64,000 nucleotides of DNA from Caulobacter sp. (GTDB taxonomy: Bacteria > Pseudomonadota > Alphaproteobacteria > Caulobacterales > Caulobacteraceae), in contig JAUXVF010000031.1 of assembly GCA_030680355.1 (NCBI GenBank), forward strand, positions 496,001 to 560,000. Reading direction: 5' to 3'. Below, piece after piece: positions 39,218-51,501 of the stretch. Under the pieces are notes generated by a model, which was given only the letters and a program-made list of their open reading frames with translations, had not been told where the DNA came from and made no database searches. A program made the position numbers and the translations under genes. Numbering within the stretch: the first letter of the stretch is position 1; each line of letters begins with the position of its first letter.

Positions 39218-40123
39218 TCAGCCGCCCGCCATCTTGCGGAAGAACTTCTGACCCTGTTCGCCGCCGGCGAAATAGGCCTTGGCCTGGCTGTCGTCAGTGA
39301 TCTTGGCCCAGTTGTCGCGGACTTCCTCGACCGACAGGCCGTCTTCGCCGAGGTAGACGCCCTCGGTTTCGACGATCTTTGACAGGGCGAAGGCGCCGGC
39401 GCCGGCGGTCAGGATGGCGCCGGTGGGGGCTTCGTCGCTGGCCAGGAAGACCACGCCCGGGGTCACATACTCGGGCTTCAGCTTTTCCAGCACTTCCGGC
39501 GGCATCAGACCTTCGGTCATCCGCGTGGCGGCGACCGGGCTGATGGCGTTGATGTGGATGTTGTTCTTCTGGCCCTCGAGCTTGATGGTGTTCATGAAGC
39601 CGATGATGCCCAGCTTGGCGGCGCCATAGTTGGACTGGCCGAAGTTGCCGTACAGGCCCGACGAGGAGGTGGTGACCACGATCCGCCCGTAGTTCTGGGC
39701 CTTCATGATCTCCCAGACCGCCTTGGTCGGCTTCATGGTGCCCATGAGATGGACGTCGACGACCAGGGCGAAGTCCTCGATGGTCATCTTGGAGAATGAC
39801 TTGTCGCGCAGGATGCCGGCGTTGGCGATCAGGATGTCGATCCGGCCCCAGGCGTCCATGGCGTCCTTGACCATCCGGGCGACGCCCGCGTCGTCGGTGA
39901 CCGACGAGCCGTTGGCCAGGGCTTCGCCGCCCAGCGCCTTGATCTCTGCGACGACCGCCTCGGCTGCGGCGGAGTTGCCACCCGAACCGTCCATCGTGCC
40001 GCCCAGGTCATTGACCAGGACCTTGGCGCCGCGTCGGGCGAGCTCCAGAGCATGCTGGCGACCCAGGCCGCCGCCGGCCCCCGTGACGATCGCGACTTTC
40101 CCGTCGAAGCGGATATCGGCCAT
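39218..40123 (-). CDS. SDR family oxidoreductase (MFE-2-like)
   Basis: KVAIVTGAGGGLGRQHALELARRGAKVLVNDLGG; Ser/Tyr/Lys motif SNYGAAKLGIIGFM. Confidence 0.92.
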   Translation of the reverse strand: MADIRFDGKVAIVTGAGGGLGRQHALELARRGAKVLVNDLGGTMDGSGGNSAAAEAVVAEIKALGGEALANGSSVTDDAGVARMVKDAMDAWGRIDILIANAGILRDKSFSKMTIEDFALVVDVHLMGTMKPTKAVWEIMKAQNYGRIVVTTSSSGLYGNFGQSNYGAAKLGIIGFMNTIKLEGQKNNIHINAISPVAATRMTEGLMPPEVLEKLKPEYVTPGVVFLASDEAPTGAILTAGAGAFALSKIVETEGVYLGEDGLSVEEVRDNWAKITDDSQAKAYFAGGEQGQKFFRKMAGG

Positions 40124-40203
40124 GTGCGTGTTTCCCTGCGCTGAACCAGTGTTCGGTTTTCGCGGGCGTTTTGCGGCGCAGCGAGGAAGGCGTCAAGCGG
40201 GGG

Positions 40204-40479
40204 TTACCCCCGGCTGCGCCCGAACACCGCCATCAGTTCGGCCACCTTGCGGCGCTGCTCGTCGGCGTCGCCGCTGGCGATGGCGTGGTCGACGCAGTGG
40301 GCGACATGGTCGCGCAGCACCTCTTCCTCGACCTTGCGGAGGGCGGCCTGGACGGCGGCGATCTGGGTGACCACGTCGATGCAGTAGCGGTCGTCGGTAA
40401 TCATCTTTGACAGGCCGCGCACCTGACCTTCGATGCGGTTCAGGCGTTTGGTCACAGAGATCTTGGTGTCGAGCTGCAT
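40204..40479 (-). CDS. csoR: CsoR/RcnR family metal-sensing repressor (CsoR-type)
   Basis: LNRIEGQVRGLSKMITDDRYCIDVVTQIAAVQAAL...RDHVAHCVDHAI; Cys-His-x3-Cys ligand pattern. Confidence 0.88.
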   Translation of the reverse strand: MQLDTKISVTKRLNRIEGQVRGLSKMITDDRYCIDVVTQIAAVQAALRKVEEEVLRDHVAHCVDHAIASGDADEQRRKVAELMAVFGRSRG

Positions 40480-40485
40480 ATTATA

Positions 40486-40500
40486 TACCCCCTGGGGGTA
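40486..40500. promoter_or_regulatory. Candidate CsoR operator 1
   Basis: TACCCCC-T-GGGGGTA palindrome in the csoR/copper ATPase divergent gap. Confidence 0.75.
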
Positions 40501-40506
40501 GAAATT

Positions 40507-40525
40507 GATACCGGGTAGGGGTATC
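40507..40525. promoter_or_regulatory. Candidate CsoR operator 2
   Basis: GATACC-gggtagg-GGTATC inverted repeat, centre about 23 bp from operator 1. Confidence 0.6.
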
Positions 40526-40558
40526 TATAGCGCGTCGATCCGATCCGGAGAAGTCCTG

Positions 40559-42919
<2,361 letters not shown>

Positions 42920-42923
42920 GGGT

Positions 42924-43919
42924 CTATTTGGCCTTCTTCGCGGTCATGACCTTCGGCGGGGCGCGTTTCTCGCCGGCCTTGAAGCCCGGCTTCATGAACT
43001 TGACCAGCACCCGCTGGCCGATCAGCAGGGGGGCGCCGTCGGCGCTGACGACGATCTCGACAACCCGCTCGTCGCTGCGCTGGGTGGGGTCGTCGGAGGC
43101 CAGCTTGCGGGCCCCGAACACGGCGGCGCGGCGCAGGACCGTGCCGACATAGGTCTTGCCGGGGTCGGATTCCGGCTGGATCTCGACAGCCTGCCGGTCG
43201 GTGACGTGGGGGATGTCGGCCTCGACGATCTCGGCGCGGACGATGCGGGCGGTGTCGGGCTCAAGGTCGAACATGTTGGAGACGTTCAGGGTCGAGGCGC
43301 CGGCGCCGGGATTGGCGTAACGGCGGGCAATACGGCCGTCGGTCGGGGCGCGAATGATGGTCAGCTCCTGACCGTATTCGGCCTCGCGCAGGGCGGCCGT
43401 CGCGGTGGCCACCGTGGCGCGCTGGGCGACGATCTGGGCCTCCCAGTCGCGGATCTGGTCGCGCTGGGTGTCGAGCTTCTGGCGGGCGACGAAATTGCTG
43501 TCGATCAGGCCCTCCAGGCGTTTGTATTCGCGGCGGGCGGCGTCGAGCTTGACCTGCATGACGCCGATCTGGGCCTGGGCCTGGCCGACCTGGGCGCGAG
43601 CCCGCTGGACGGCCAGCCGCGCCTCGTCATCTTCCTGACGGGCCAGCACCTGGCCGGCGACGACGCGCTCGCCCTCCTGGACATAGACGGACTTGACCAC
43701 GCCGCCGCGGCGGGCGGCGACCTGGATCATGCCGCCCTCGACGTCGGCCTTGCCATTGGCGATGGCGGCGTAGGGGCTGGGCGCGGTCTGGGTGGCTTCC
43801 GCCTCCAGGGTCTTCTTCTTGGCCTCGGCCTGGCTCTTCATGAACAGCCCGCCGCCGACCGCGACGGCGGCCAGAATGGCGAGAACCCAGAACCAGCGGC
43901 TACGGAGAAAGCCGAACAT
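42924..43919 (-). CDS. HlyD-family efflux adaptor (DevB-like)
   Basis: GGVVKSVYVQEGERVVAGQVLARQEDDEARLAVQRARAQVGQAQAQ. Confidence 0.88.
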   Translation of the reverse strand: MFGFLRSRWFWVLAILAAVAVGGGLFMKSQAEAKKKTLEAEATQTAPSPYAAIANGKADVEGGMIQVAARRGGVVKSVYVQEGERVVAGQVLARQEDDEARLAVQRARAQVGQAQAQIGVMQVKLDAARREYKRLEGLIDSNFVARQKLDTQRDQIRDWEAQIVAQRATVATATAALREAEYGQELTIIRAPTDGRIARRYANPGAGASTLNVSNMFDLEPDTARIVRAEIVEADIPHVTDRQAVEIQPESDPGKTYVGTVLRRAAVFGARKLASDDPTQRSDERVVEIVVSADGAPLLIGQRVLVKFMKPGFKAGEKRAPPKVMTAKKAK

Positions 43920-43937
43920 GAAATGTCCCTTCAGAAG

Positions 43938-44699
43938 TCAGTGGCTGAGCGGCGCGGGATTGAGGTCGGGCGTGCGCCGAACGTCATCCAGGATGCGGCC
44001 GTCTTCGATGTGGATGACCCGGTCGGCATAGGCTTCCAGACGCGGGTCGTGAGTCACGCAGATCACCGCCGCGCCGTGCTCGGTCGCGGCGCGACGCAGC
44101 AGACGGATGACGACCTGGCCGTTTTCACCGTCGAGGGCCGATGTCGGCTCGTCGGCGAAGATCAGGTTGGGGGCCTTGGCCAGGGCCCGGGCGATGGCCA
44201 CCCGCTGCTTCTCGCCGCCGGACAGTTCCGACGGGCGCTGGTTGACCTTGGGACCCATGCCGACCTCTTCGAGCGCGGCCTGGGCGCGGGCGTAGGCCTC
44301 GCTCTTCGAGGCGCCCTGATAGTGCAGGGCCGTCATCACCTGCTGCCGGGCGGTGAGGGCGGGGAACAGGTTGAAGCCCTGGAAGATGAAGCCGCAGTGA
44401 TCGAGCCGGAAGCGGTCGATCCGTCCGGGCGACAGCTTCCACAGGTCGTCGGCTTCCAGCACGCGAACCTTGCCCTCATCGGGCTTGAGCAGGCCCGACA
44501 GCGTCGCCACAAGGGTCGACTTGCCTGAACCGGACGGACCCATGACCATGGTCACGTCGCCGTGGCAGGCGTCGAAATCCACCGATTTGAGCACTTCGAT
44601 ATGGGTGCGGCCGGTCTTGAACCGTTTGACCAGGCCCCTGGCCTCGATCGCCTTTTCGCCGAGCTTGTGGCTGTTGTTCATCCTGAGGGGCGCGTTCAT
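43938..44699 (-). CDS. ABC transporter ATP-binding protein (DevA-like)
   Basis: MVMGPSGSGKSTLVATLSGLL, LSGGEKQRVAIARALAKAPNLIFADEPTSALD; start trimmed. Confidence 0.92.
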   Translation of the reverse strand: MNAPLRMNNSHKLGEKAIEARGLVKRFKTGRTHIEVLKSVDFDACHGDVTMVMGPSGSGKSTLVATLSGLLKPDEGKVRVLEADDLWKLSPGRIDRFRLDHCGFIFQGFNLFPALTARQQVMTALHYQGASKSEAYARAQAALEEVGMGPKVNQRPSELSGGEKQRVAIARALAKAPNLIFADEPTSALDGENGQVVIRLLRRAATEHGAAVICVTHDPRLEAYADRVIHIEDGRILDDVRRTPDLNPAPLSH

Positions 44700-45865
44700 C
44701 GCAGCAGATCCGCTGGCTGACTGTTCTTGAGGACGCCGAGCGAGAGGAAGCCCGAGACGATGGCGATGACCAGCAGGAAGACGGTGACCATCCCGACCAG
44801 CGAGGGCGGGAAGGCCATCGGCAAACCGCCGGCGTGCGCCAGCAGCGACAGGCCCCAGCTCAGCAGGCCCGAGGCGAACACCCCGGCTACCCCGACCCAG
44901 AAGCTGAGCTCGATGACGATGCGGCGCAGGCTGCCCATCGACACGCCCAGGGCCCGCAGTGAGGCGAACTCCTTGATATTGGCCATGATCGCGCCGCGCA
45001 GCGTCTGCCAGGTGATGGCCACCCCGATCAGGACGCCGAGGACGGCCGAGAAACCCAGCAGGATGCCGATGAACTGTTCCTCGAACAGGGCGCTCGAATT
45101 GGCTTCGGCCAGGGCCGAGCGCGTCCAGGCTCTGAATTTCCCGTCCCCCAGCTTGTTCAGCTGGGCGGCCACGATCTCGGCGCGGGCGGGATCGGCGATC
45201 TGGACCATCAGGGGGCCGACGCGCGGCCCGGTGTCGGCCTCGCCCAGCAGCCTCAGGCTGTCGCGCGACATCACCAGGGTCGGCTGCATGATGTTGGGAT
45301 AGCCGGTCGTCACCGCCGCGATGATGATGGTCTTGCCGTTGTAGAGGGCCTTGTCGCCGAGTTTGACGCCCAGGCGTTTGAGGGCGGTTTCGTCGACCGC
45401 TACGGCGTAGGGTTGGCGCAGGGTCTCGACCAGTTCGGTGGAATAGTCGGTCGGCACCGTCACATAGCCGGGGATGGCGTCGATGATGTTGACGTTGACG
45501 TACTCGACCTTGCGGTCCTTGGGGGTCTTGCCCGGATCGAGGGGGTCGGTCGGGGCGATGTTCATGAACCGGCCGCCCGAGCCGTCGAGCGGCGCGACCT
45601 GGACCACCTCGGGGTGGGTGTAAACCAGCGGGATCATGCGCCGGGGCAGGCCCGAGGCGCCGCCGCTGTTGAACAGGGCCTTGGCCCCCGGACCGAGCAC
45701 CATGACATCGGCCCTGGCGCGGTCGATCTGGGCGGTGAAGGCGGTGCCGATGCCGACGAACATCCCGACCTGGGCCAGCACCAGCAGGCCCGAAAAGGCG
45801 AGCGCCACGACGGCGGCCATGTAGCGGCGCCATTCGTAGATCAGCGTGGCCAGGGCCAGCGACAT
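44696..45865 (-). CDS. ABC transporter permease (FtsX/DevC-like)
   Basis: C-terminal TM block GVLIGVAITWQTLRGAIMANIKEFASLRALGVSMGSLRRIVIELSFW; 4-nt overlap with ATPase. Confidence 0.88.
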   Translation of the reverse strand: MSLALATLIYEWRRYMAAVVALAFSGLLVLAQVGMFVGIGTAFTAQIDRARADVMVLGPGAKALFNSGGASGLPRRMIPLVYTHPEVVQVAPLDGSGGRFMNIAPTDPLDPGKTPKDRKVEYVNVNIIDAIPGYVTVPTDYSTELVETLRQPYAVAVDETALKRLGVKLGDKALYNGKTIIIAAVTTGYPNIMQPTLVMSRDSLRLLGEADTGPRVGPLMVQIADPARAEIVAAQLNKLGDGKFRAWTRSALAEANSSALFEEQFIGILLGFSAVLGVLIGVAITWQTLRGAIMANIKEFASLRALGVSMGSLRRIVIELSFWVGVAGVFASGLLSWGLSLLAHAGGLPMAFPPSLVGMVTVFLLVIAIVSGFLSLGVLKNSQPADLLR

Positions 45866-46042
45866 GCGACGATTTCTCCCCAGACGCCGCCGTTTGCAGC
45901 GCGCTCAGGTTCTCCAACGCCGGGCTCTCGCGGCCAAGTTAAATCGGGGTAAGGCCTTGCGCGGAACGCTGGTCAGGGGCAATCGCTGCGGCTAATGGCG
46001 ATTGAATTGAGAGAGATAATTCCAATGTTATCAGGGTTTCCC

Positions 46043-48103
46043 ATGAACCGTGTTCCGCTGATCTCTCTGGCTTTCAGCCTGATGATCTCCGGCGCCGCCG
46101 CTGCCGATGAGGGCATGTGGACGTTCGATCGGGTCCCCGTCGCGGCGGTGAAGGCCGCTCACGGCGTCGATATCAGCCCCGCCTGGCTGAGCCGGGTCAG
46201 CGCCGCCTCGGTCCGGATTCCCGGTTGTTCGGCGTCGGTGGTCTCGCGGGATGGTCTGGTCCTGACCAACAACCACTGTGTCCGCACCTGTCTGGTGGCG
46301 TTGTCGACGCCGGCCGCTGATCACCTGCAGGACGGCTTCCTCACCGCGGTGCGGGAGGACGAAAAGACCTGTCCCGGCATGACCGCCGAGGTGCTGGTCT
46401 CGAGCCGCGACGTGACCGCCGAGATCCAGGCCGCGACCGCCGGCAAGACAGGCGAAGCCTTCGTCGGGGCGCGGGAAACGGCGATGGTCGCCGCCGAGTC
46501 GGAAGCCTGTCGCGACATCGCCGAAAGCCGCTGTCAGACCGTCAGCCTGCACCGGGGCGGTCGCTTCGTGGTCTACCGCTACCATCGCTATGACGATGTC
46601 CGCATGGTGTTCGCGCCCGAGTTTTCGGCGGCCTTCTTCGGCGGCGATCCCGACAATTTCAATTTCCCGCGCTATGGCATGGACGCCGCCTTCCTGCGGC
46701 TCTACGCGCAGGGCCGTCCGGCCCGTACGCCGGCCTTTCTGCCGTGGAGCGTCAAGTCGCCGGTGGCCGGTGAAGCGACCTTCATTTCCGGTAATCCCGG
46801 CTCGACCGAGCGTCAGCTGACCGTCAGCCAGCTGCAGGCCCTGCGCGATGTCTCCCTGCCGGCGGCCCTGGTTCAGCTCGCCGAGCTGCGCGGCCGGCTG
46901 GTTGAATACAGCCGTCGGGATGAGGCGGCCCAACGCCGGGCCGCCGACGCGCTGTTCACCACCGAAAACAGTTTTAAGGTCTATTCCGGCCGCCAGATGT
47001 CGCTGACCGATCCGGCCTTCATGGAGGCCAAACGCCAGGCCGAGGCCGAACTTCGCGCCAGGGTGGCGGCCGACCCGGCGCTGGCGGCGGCGATCGGCGA
47101 CCCCTGGGCCGAGATCGCGACGGCGCAACAGGCCTATGCCCGCGACTACATGACCTTCCGCCAGCTTGAGACTGACGCCGGCCGCGGTTCAAAGCTGTTC
47201 AGCTGGGCGCGGACCATCGTCCGGGCGGCGCAGGCGCGAACCGAGTCAGCCGAGGACCGCCTGCCGGAATTCGCCGACAGCCGCCTTCCGGCCCAGGCGC
47301 GCCGGCTGACGGCGGCGGTTCCCGTCGATACCGACCTTGAGCGGCTGTACCTGGAGTTCTGGCTGCTCAAGACCCGCGAAGCTTTGGGCGCTGACCCGGC
47401 CGTGCTCGACATCGTTCTGGGCAGGGAAAGCCCGGACGCCCTGGCCGATCGACTGGTCGCCGGCAGCCGGCTGGCCGACCCGGCCGTGCGCCAGGCCCTC
47501 TGGGACGGCGGCCTCGCGGCCGTTCAGGCTTCGGACGATCCGATGATCCGTTACGTCCTGTCGATCGAGGTCGCCGCCCGCGCCACCCGCAAGGTCTGGG
47601 GGATCACCGTCACCGACCCCACGAGCGAGGCCGCCGAGCGCATTGCCCGGGCCCGGTTCGCGGTCTATGGCGACACCGCCTATCCGGACGCCACCTTCAC
47701 CCTGCGGCTGTCCTACGGAAAGGTGGCCGGTTGGTCCTGGCGCGGTCGCGACACCGGACCCTTCACCACCTTTGGCGGCCTGTACGCGCGAGCCACCGGC
47801 GCGGCGCCCTACGCCCTGGCGCCCCGCTGGATCGCCGCCCGGGCCCGGCTTGATCCCGACACCGTCTACGATTTCACCACCACCAACGACATCATCGGCG
47901 GCAACTCCGGCTCGCCGGTAATCAATGCCCGCGGCGAAGTCATCGGTACGGTGTTCGACGGCAACATCCACAGCCTCGCCGGCGCCTACGGCTACGATGG
48001 GGCGGTGAACCGGGCGGTGGTCGTGTCGACGGCGGCCATCACCGAAGCCCTGCGCAAGGTTTACGGCCGCGACGCGCTGGTAAAGGAACTGCTGGGCCGG
48101 TAG
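46043..48103 (+). CDS. S46 family peptidase (DPP7/DPP11-like), exported
   Basis: GCSASVVSRDGLVLTNNHCV, NFPRYGMDAAFLRLY, TTNDIIGGNSGSPVINARGEVIGTVFDGN. Confidence 0.92.
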   Translation: MNRVPLISLAFSLMISGAAAADEGMWTFDRVPVAAVKAAHGVDISPAWLSRVSAASVRIPGCSASVVSRDGLVLTNNHCVRTCLVALSTPAADHLQDGFLTAVREDEKTCPGMTAEVLVSSRDVTAEIQAATAGKTGEAFVGARETAMVAAESEACRDIAESRCQTVSLHRGGRFVVYRYHRYDDVRMVFAPEFSAAFFGGDPDNFNFPRYGMDAAFLRLYAQGRPARTPAFLPWSVKSPVAGEATFISGNPGSTERQLTVSQLQALRDVSLPAALVQLAELRGRLVEYSRRDEAAQRRAADALFTTENSFKVYSGRQMSLTDPAFMEAKRQAEAELRARVAADPALAAAIGDPWAEIATAQQAYARDYMTFRQLETDAGRGSKLFSWARTIVRAAQARTESAEDRLPEFADSRLPAQARRLTAAVPVDTDLERLYLEFWLLKTREALGADPAVLDIVLGRESPDALADRLVAGSRLADPAVRQALWDGGLAAVQASDDPMIRYVLSIEVAARATRKVWGITVTDPTSEAAERIARARFAVYGDTAYPDATFTLRLSYGKVAGWSWRGRDTGPFTTFGGLYARATGAAPYALAPRWIAARARLDPDTVYDFTTTNDIIGGNSGSPVINARGEVIGTVFDGNIHSLAGAYGYDGAVNRAVVVSTAAITEALRKVYGRDALVKELLGR

Positions 48104-48224
48104 GCGGCGGCTTTGTTTCCTGGTGGAAACAGGGAATGAAACTGGCAGCGCCAACGTCGCGCCGGGTGTTTCCGGCGTGGCGCCGGGGCCCGGAAGGGCA
48201 GGGCGCTTTCTCCACCAGGAGTTC

Positions 48225-48932
48225 ATGATGACCCCAGTCAGTATGGGGAGTTCATCGATGCTGCAGCAATTGCAGCAGGCGATGGCCTCCCGCGCTACAG
48301 GACAGCGCTCGGCCAATGTGTCCGCCAGCATCGGGCAGAATGTGCCCGGCGCCGGCAATTCCGGTTCAGCCAGGCCGATGCGCGGCTCTGAGTCCGGCGG
48401 CGCGAATTTCTCGTCGGAAACAATGGGAACGTTATTGTCCCTGCAGCAAACGTCGGGCGGTCGCGACGCGCATCTGAGCGAGATGTTCGCCAAGGCCGAC
48501 ACCAACGGTGACGGCAACCTGACCGCCGATGAGCTGGCGACGGACATGGCGGTCAACCGTCAGCCTGGACAGGCTGACCCGACGTCGCAGATCAGCGAGA
48601 TAATGTCGGCGGCCGATTCCAATGGCGACGGTTCGCTGTCGCTGGACGAGTTCAAGGCGGGGGCTCCAAAGGGCCCGCCGCCTGGCCCGCCGCCGCCGCC
48701 GCCGCCGCCGCCCTCGGACTCGGCGAGCAGCGACGAGACCACCACTGACCCGCTCGACACCAACGGTGACGGCAAGGTCAGCATGAGTGAACTGCTCGCG
48801 TCGCTTCAGACGACGGACTCGGCCGCGTCGGGAACCGCGTCCGGGGCCTCCGACCTGCTGGCCAGGCTGATCAAGCAACTGTCGACCGACACCGATCCCG
48901 CCGCCTCGGCGACGGTCTCCCTGGCGGCTTGA
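48225..48932 (+). CDS. EF-hand domain-containing protein with polyproline linker
   Basis: Ca-binding loops DTNGDGNLTADE, DSNGDGSLSLDE, DTNGDGKVSMSE; GPPPGPPPPPPPPP linker; start uncertain. Confidence 0.82.
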   Translation: MMTPVSMGSSSMLQQLQQAMASRATGQRSANVSASIGQNVPGAGNSGSARPMRGSESGGANFSSETMGTLLSLQQTSGGRDAHLSEMFAKADTNGDGNLTADELATDMAVNRQPGQADPTSQISEIMSAADSNGDGSLSLDEFKAGAPKGPPPGPPPPPPPPPSDSASSDETTTDPLDTNGDGKVSMSELLASLQTTDSAASGTASGASDLLARLIKQLSTDTDPAASATVSLAA

Positions 48933-49040
48933 CCCCGTCGCGGGGCCAGGCCGAAGGCCTGGCCCTTGCGTCGCCGCCCGCCTTCGTAGTCAATCGCCCT
49001 GACGGCGCGGTCCGGGGGACTCGCGGCCAGGGGAGAGTTT

Positions 49041-50369
49041 ATGTTCCAACCCGCCAACGCCCAGAGTCTCATCGGCGTCGCCTTCGTCCTCGGCCTGTGC
49101 TGGGTGCTGTCCGAAAACCGCAAGCGTTTCCCGCTCAAGCTGGCGATCGGTTCGCTGGCCATTCAGGTCGGGCTGGTGCTGTTGCTGTTCGGCCTGCCGC
49201 GCCTGGACGCGGCCCAGTCCATCTACAATCCCCTCTACTGGCTGAGCGCCGGCGTTCAGGGCGGGCTGCAGGGCGCGAGCAGCGCCGTTGAGGGCCTGGG
49301 AACCGCGACCCGCGCCGGCACCAGCTTCGTGTTCGGCTTCCTGGCCGGCGGCGATCAGCCGTTCGACGTAACCGGGCCGGGCGGGGTGTTCATCTTCGCC
49401 TTCCAGGTCATGCCGGTGATCCTCGTGGTCTGCGCTCTGTCGGCCCTGCTCTGGCACTGGAAGATCCTCAAATGGATCACCCGCGGTTTCGGCTTTCTGT
49501 TCCAGAAGACCCTGGGCCTGCGCGGCCCGATCGGGTTGGCGACGGCGGCGACCATCTTTATGGGCCAGGTCGAGGGGCCGATCTTCATCCGCGCCTATCT
49601 CGACCGGCTGTCGCGGTCGGAGCTGTTCATGCTGATCTCGGTCGGCATGGCCTGTGTCAGCGGCTCGACCATGGTGGCCTATGCAACGATCCTGAAGGGC
49701 GTGTTGCCCGACGCCGCGGCCCACGTTCTGACGGCCTCGATCATCTCCGCCCCCGCCGGCGTGCTGCTGGCGCGGATCCTGATCCCGTCCGATCCGGGCG
49801 AGGCCGACGACACCATGATGGAGGCCGAGGAGAAGCGCTACGACAGCTCGGTCGACGCCTTGATCAAGGGCACGGGCGATGGCCTGACCATCGTGCTCAA
49901 CGTCGGCGCGACCCTGATCGTGTTCGTCGCCCTGATCGCCATGGCCGACCAGATCCTCGCTGTCATGCCGCCGGTCCTGGGCGAACCCATGAGCATCGCC
50001 CGCGGCTTCGGCGCCCTGTTCGCGCCCCTGGCCTACGCCCTGGGCCTGCCCTGGAGCGAGGCGCCGACCGGCGGCCTGCTGCTGGGCACCAAACTGGTGC
50101 TGACCGAGTTCACCGCCTTCATCAGGATGAGCGCTCTGCCCGAGGAGGCGCTCAGCGAACGCAGCCGGATGATCATGACCTATGCGCTGTGTGGCTTCGC
50201 CAACATCGCCTCGGTCGGCATCAATGTCGCCGGCTACACGGTGCTGGTGCCGCAGCGCCGGGCCGAGGTCATGGCCATGGTCTGGAAGGCGATGATGGCC
50301 GGCTTCCTGGCCACCTGCCTGACCGCGTCGCTGGTCGGGCTGATGCCCGCCGTGCTGTTCGGCGGCTGA
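49041..50369 (+). CDS. CNT/NupC family nucleoside transporter
   Basis: ATIFMGQVEGPIFIRAYLDRLSRSELFMLISVGMACVSGSTMVAYATIL. Confidence 0.9.
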   Translation: MFQPANAQSLIGVAFVLGLCWVLSENRKRFPLKLAIGSLAIQVGLVLLLFGLPRLDAAQSIYNPLYWLSAGVQGGLQGASSAVEGLGTATRAGTSFVFGFLAGGDQPFDVTGPGGVFIFAFQVMPVILVVCALSALLWHWKILKWITRGFGFLFQKTLGLRGPIGLATAATIFMGQVEGPIFIRAYLDRLSRSELFMLISVGMACVSGSTMVAYATILKGVLPDAAAHVLTASIISAPAGVLLARILIPSDPGEADDTMMEAEEKRYDSSVDALIKGTGDGLTIVLNVGATLIVFVALIAMADQILAVMPPVLGEPMSIARGFGALFAPLAYALGLPWSEAPTGGLLLGTKLVLTEFTAFIRMSALPEEALSERSRMIMTYALCGFANIASVGINVAGYTVLVPQRRAEVMAMVWKAMMAGFLATCLTASLVGLMPAVLFGG

Positions 50370-50389
50370 CACCGTAACGAGGAAACACA

Positions 50390-51013
50390 GTGAAGCTTTA
50401 TGACAGCCTGAGGGCGCCCAATCCCCGCCGCGTTCGCTGGTTCCTGGCCGAGAAAGGCGCCGAGGACCAGGTCGAGATCATCGACGTCAGCATCTTCAAG
50501 GGCGAGCACCGTCAGCCCGACTATCTGGCCCGGGCCGGCCTGGCCAATGTGCCGATGCTGGAGATGGATGACGGCACGGCGATTACCGAGTCGGTGGCAA
50601 TCTGCCGCTATCTGGAAAGTGTCTTTCCCGAACCCAACCTGTTCGGCCGCGACGCCAGGGAGACGGCGGTCATCGAGATGTGGTCGCGCCGGGCCGAGAT
50701 GATGCTGGCCACCCCCCTGATGATGACCGTGCGCCACAGCCATCCGGCCCTGGCGGCGCTGGAGAAACAGATCCCCGAGATCGCCGAGGCCAACCGCGCC
50801 GGCGCCACCCGGGCGCTCAAGGTCTTCGACCGCCAGCTGGCCGACAACGAATTCATCGCCAGCGACCGGGTGACCATGGCCGACATCCTGGCCGCCACGG
50901 CCATCGACTTCTCGCGCATGGCCAAGTTCGTCCTGCCCGAAGAGATGGCCCATGTCAGGCGCTGGTACGACGCCATGCTGGCCCGGCCGGCGGCGAAGGC
51001 GGGGACGGCCTGA
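50390..51013 (+). CDS. Glutathione S-transferase family protein
   Basis: MKLYDSLRAPNPRRVRWFLAEKG...NVPMLEMDDGTAITESVAICRYLE. Confidence 0.93.
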   Translation: MKLYDSLRAPNPRRVRWFLAEKGAEDQVEIIDVSIFKGEHRQPDYLARAGLANVPMLEMDDGTAITESVAICRYLESVFPEPNLFGRDARETAVIEMWSRRAEMMLATPLMMTVRHSHPALAALEKQIPEIAEANRAGATRALKVFDRQLADNEFIASDRVTMADILAATAIDFSRMAKFVLPEEMAHVRRWYDAMLARPAAKAGTA

Positions 51014-51480
51014 TGCGCGCTCTGCTGGTCGCCGCGGTCCTGCTGCTGCTGACGCCGGTCGGGGCCTTGGCCCAGACGCTGACCGTGACCAACGCCGAGG
51101 GCCGGGTCACCATCCTGTCGCCGGCAACCCTGGCCGACCTGCCGCGCGCGGAGGCCAGGCTGGGCGGCAAGGCGGTCTATCAGGGCGTCAGCCTGACCGC
51201 TGTCCTGCGCGAGGCCGGCGTGATCCAGGGCCCGCGCCTGCACGGCAAACCGATGGCCGCCTTCGTGGTGATCACAGGGAAGGACGGCTACCGCGCGGTG
51301 CTGTCCATCGCCGAGATCGACCCCAGCTTCCGCGACGCGCCGATCATTCTCGCCGACCGGATGGGGCAGGGGCCGCTGGCCGACAATGAAGGCCCCTGGC
51401 GCCTGGTCATCGACGCCGACGCCCGCCCCGATCGCGGCGTGCGACAGGTGGAGTCGATCCGGGTCGTTCTGGCGCCCTAG
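51013..51480 (+). CDS. Exported molybdopterin-binding-like (oxidoreductase fold) protein
   Basis: Signal peptide; VYQGVSLTAVLREAGV...ITGKDGYRAVLSIAEIDPSF...GPWRLVIDADARPDRGVRQVESIRV; TGATG coupling to GST. Confidence 0.65.
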   Translation: MRALLVAAVLLLLTPVGALAQTLTVTNAEGRVTILSPATLADLPRAEARLGGKAVYQGVSLTAVLREAGVIQGPRLHGKPMAAFVVITGKDGYRAVLSIAEIDPSFRDAPIILADRMGQGPLADNEGPWRLVIDADARPDRGVRQVESIRVVLAP

Positions 51481-51501
51481 GGCGCCAGCGGCGGCAGGGC
51501 T

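Noticed and set aside
48990-50372. 460-aa minus-strand ORF
   Set aside because: Antisense shadow of the CNT nucleoside transporter; composition not protein-like.
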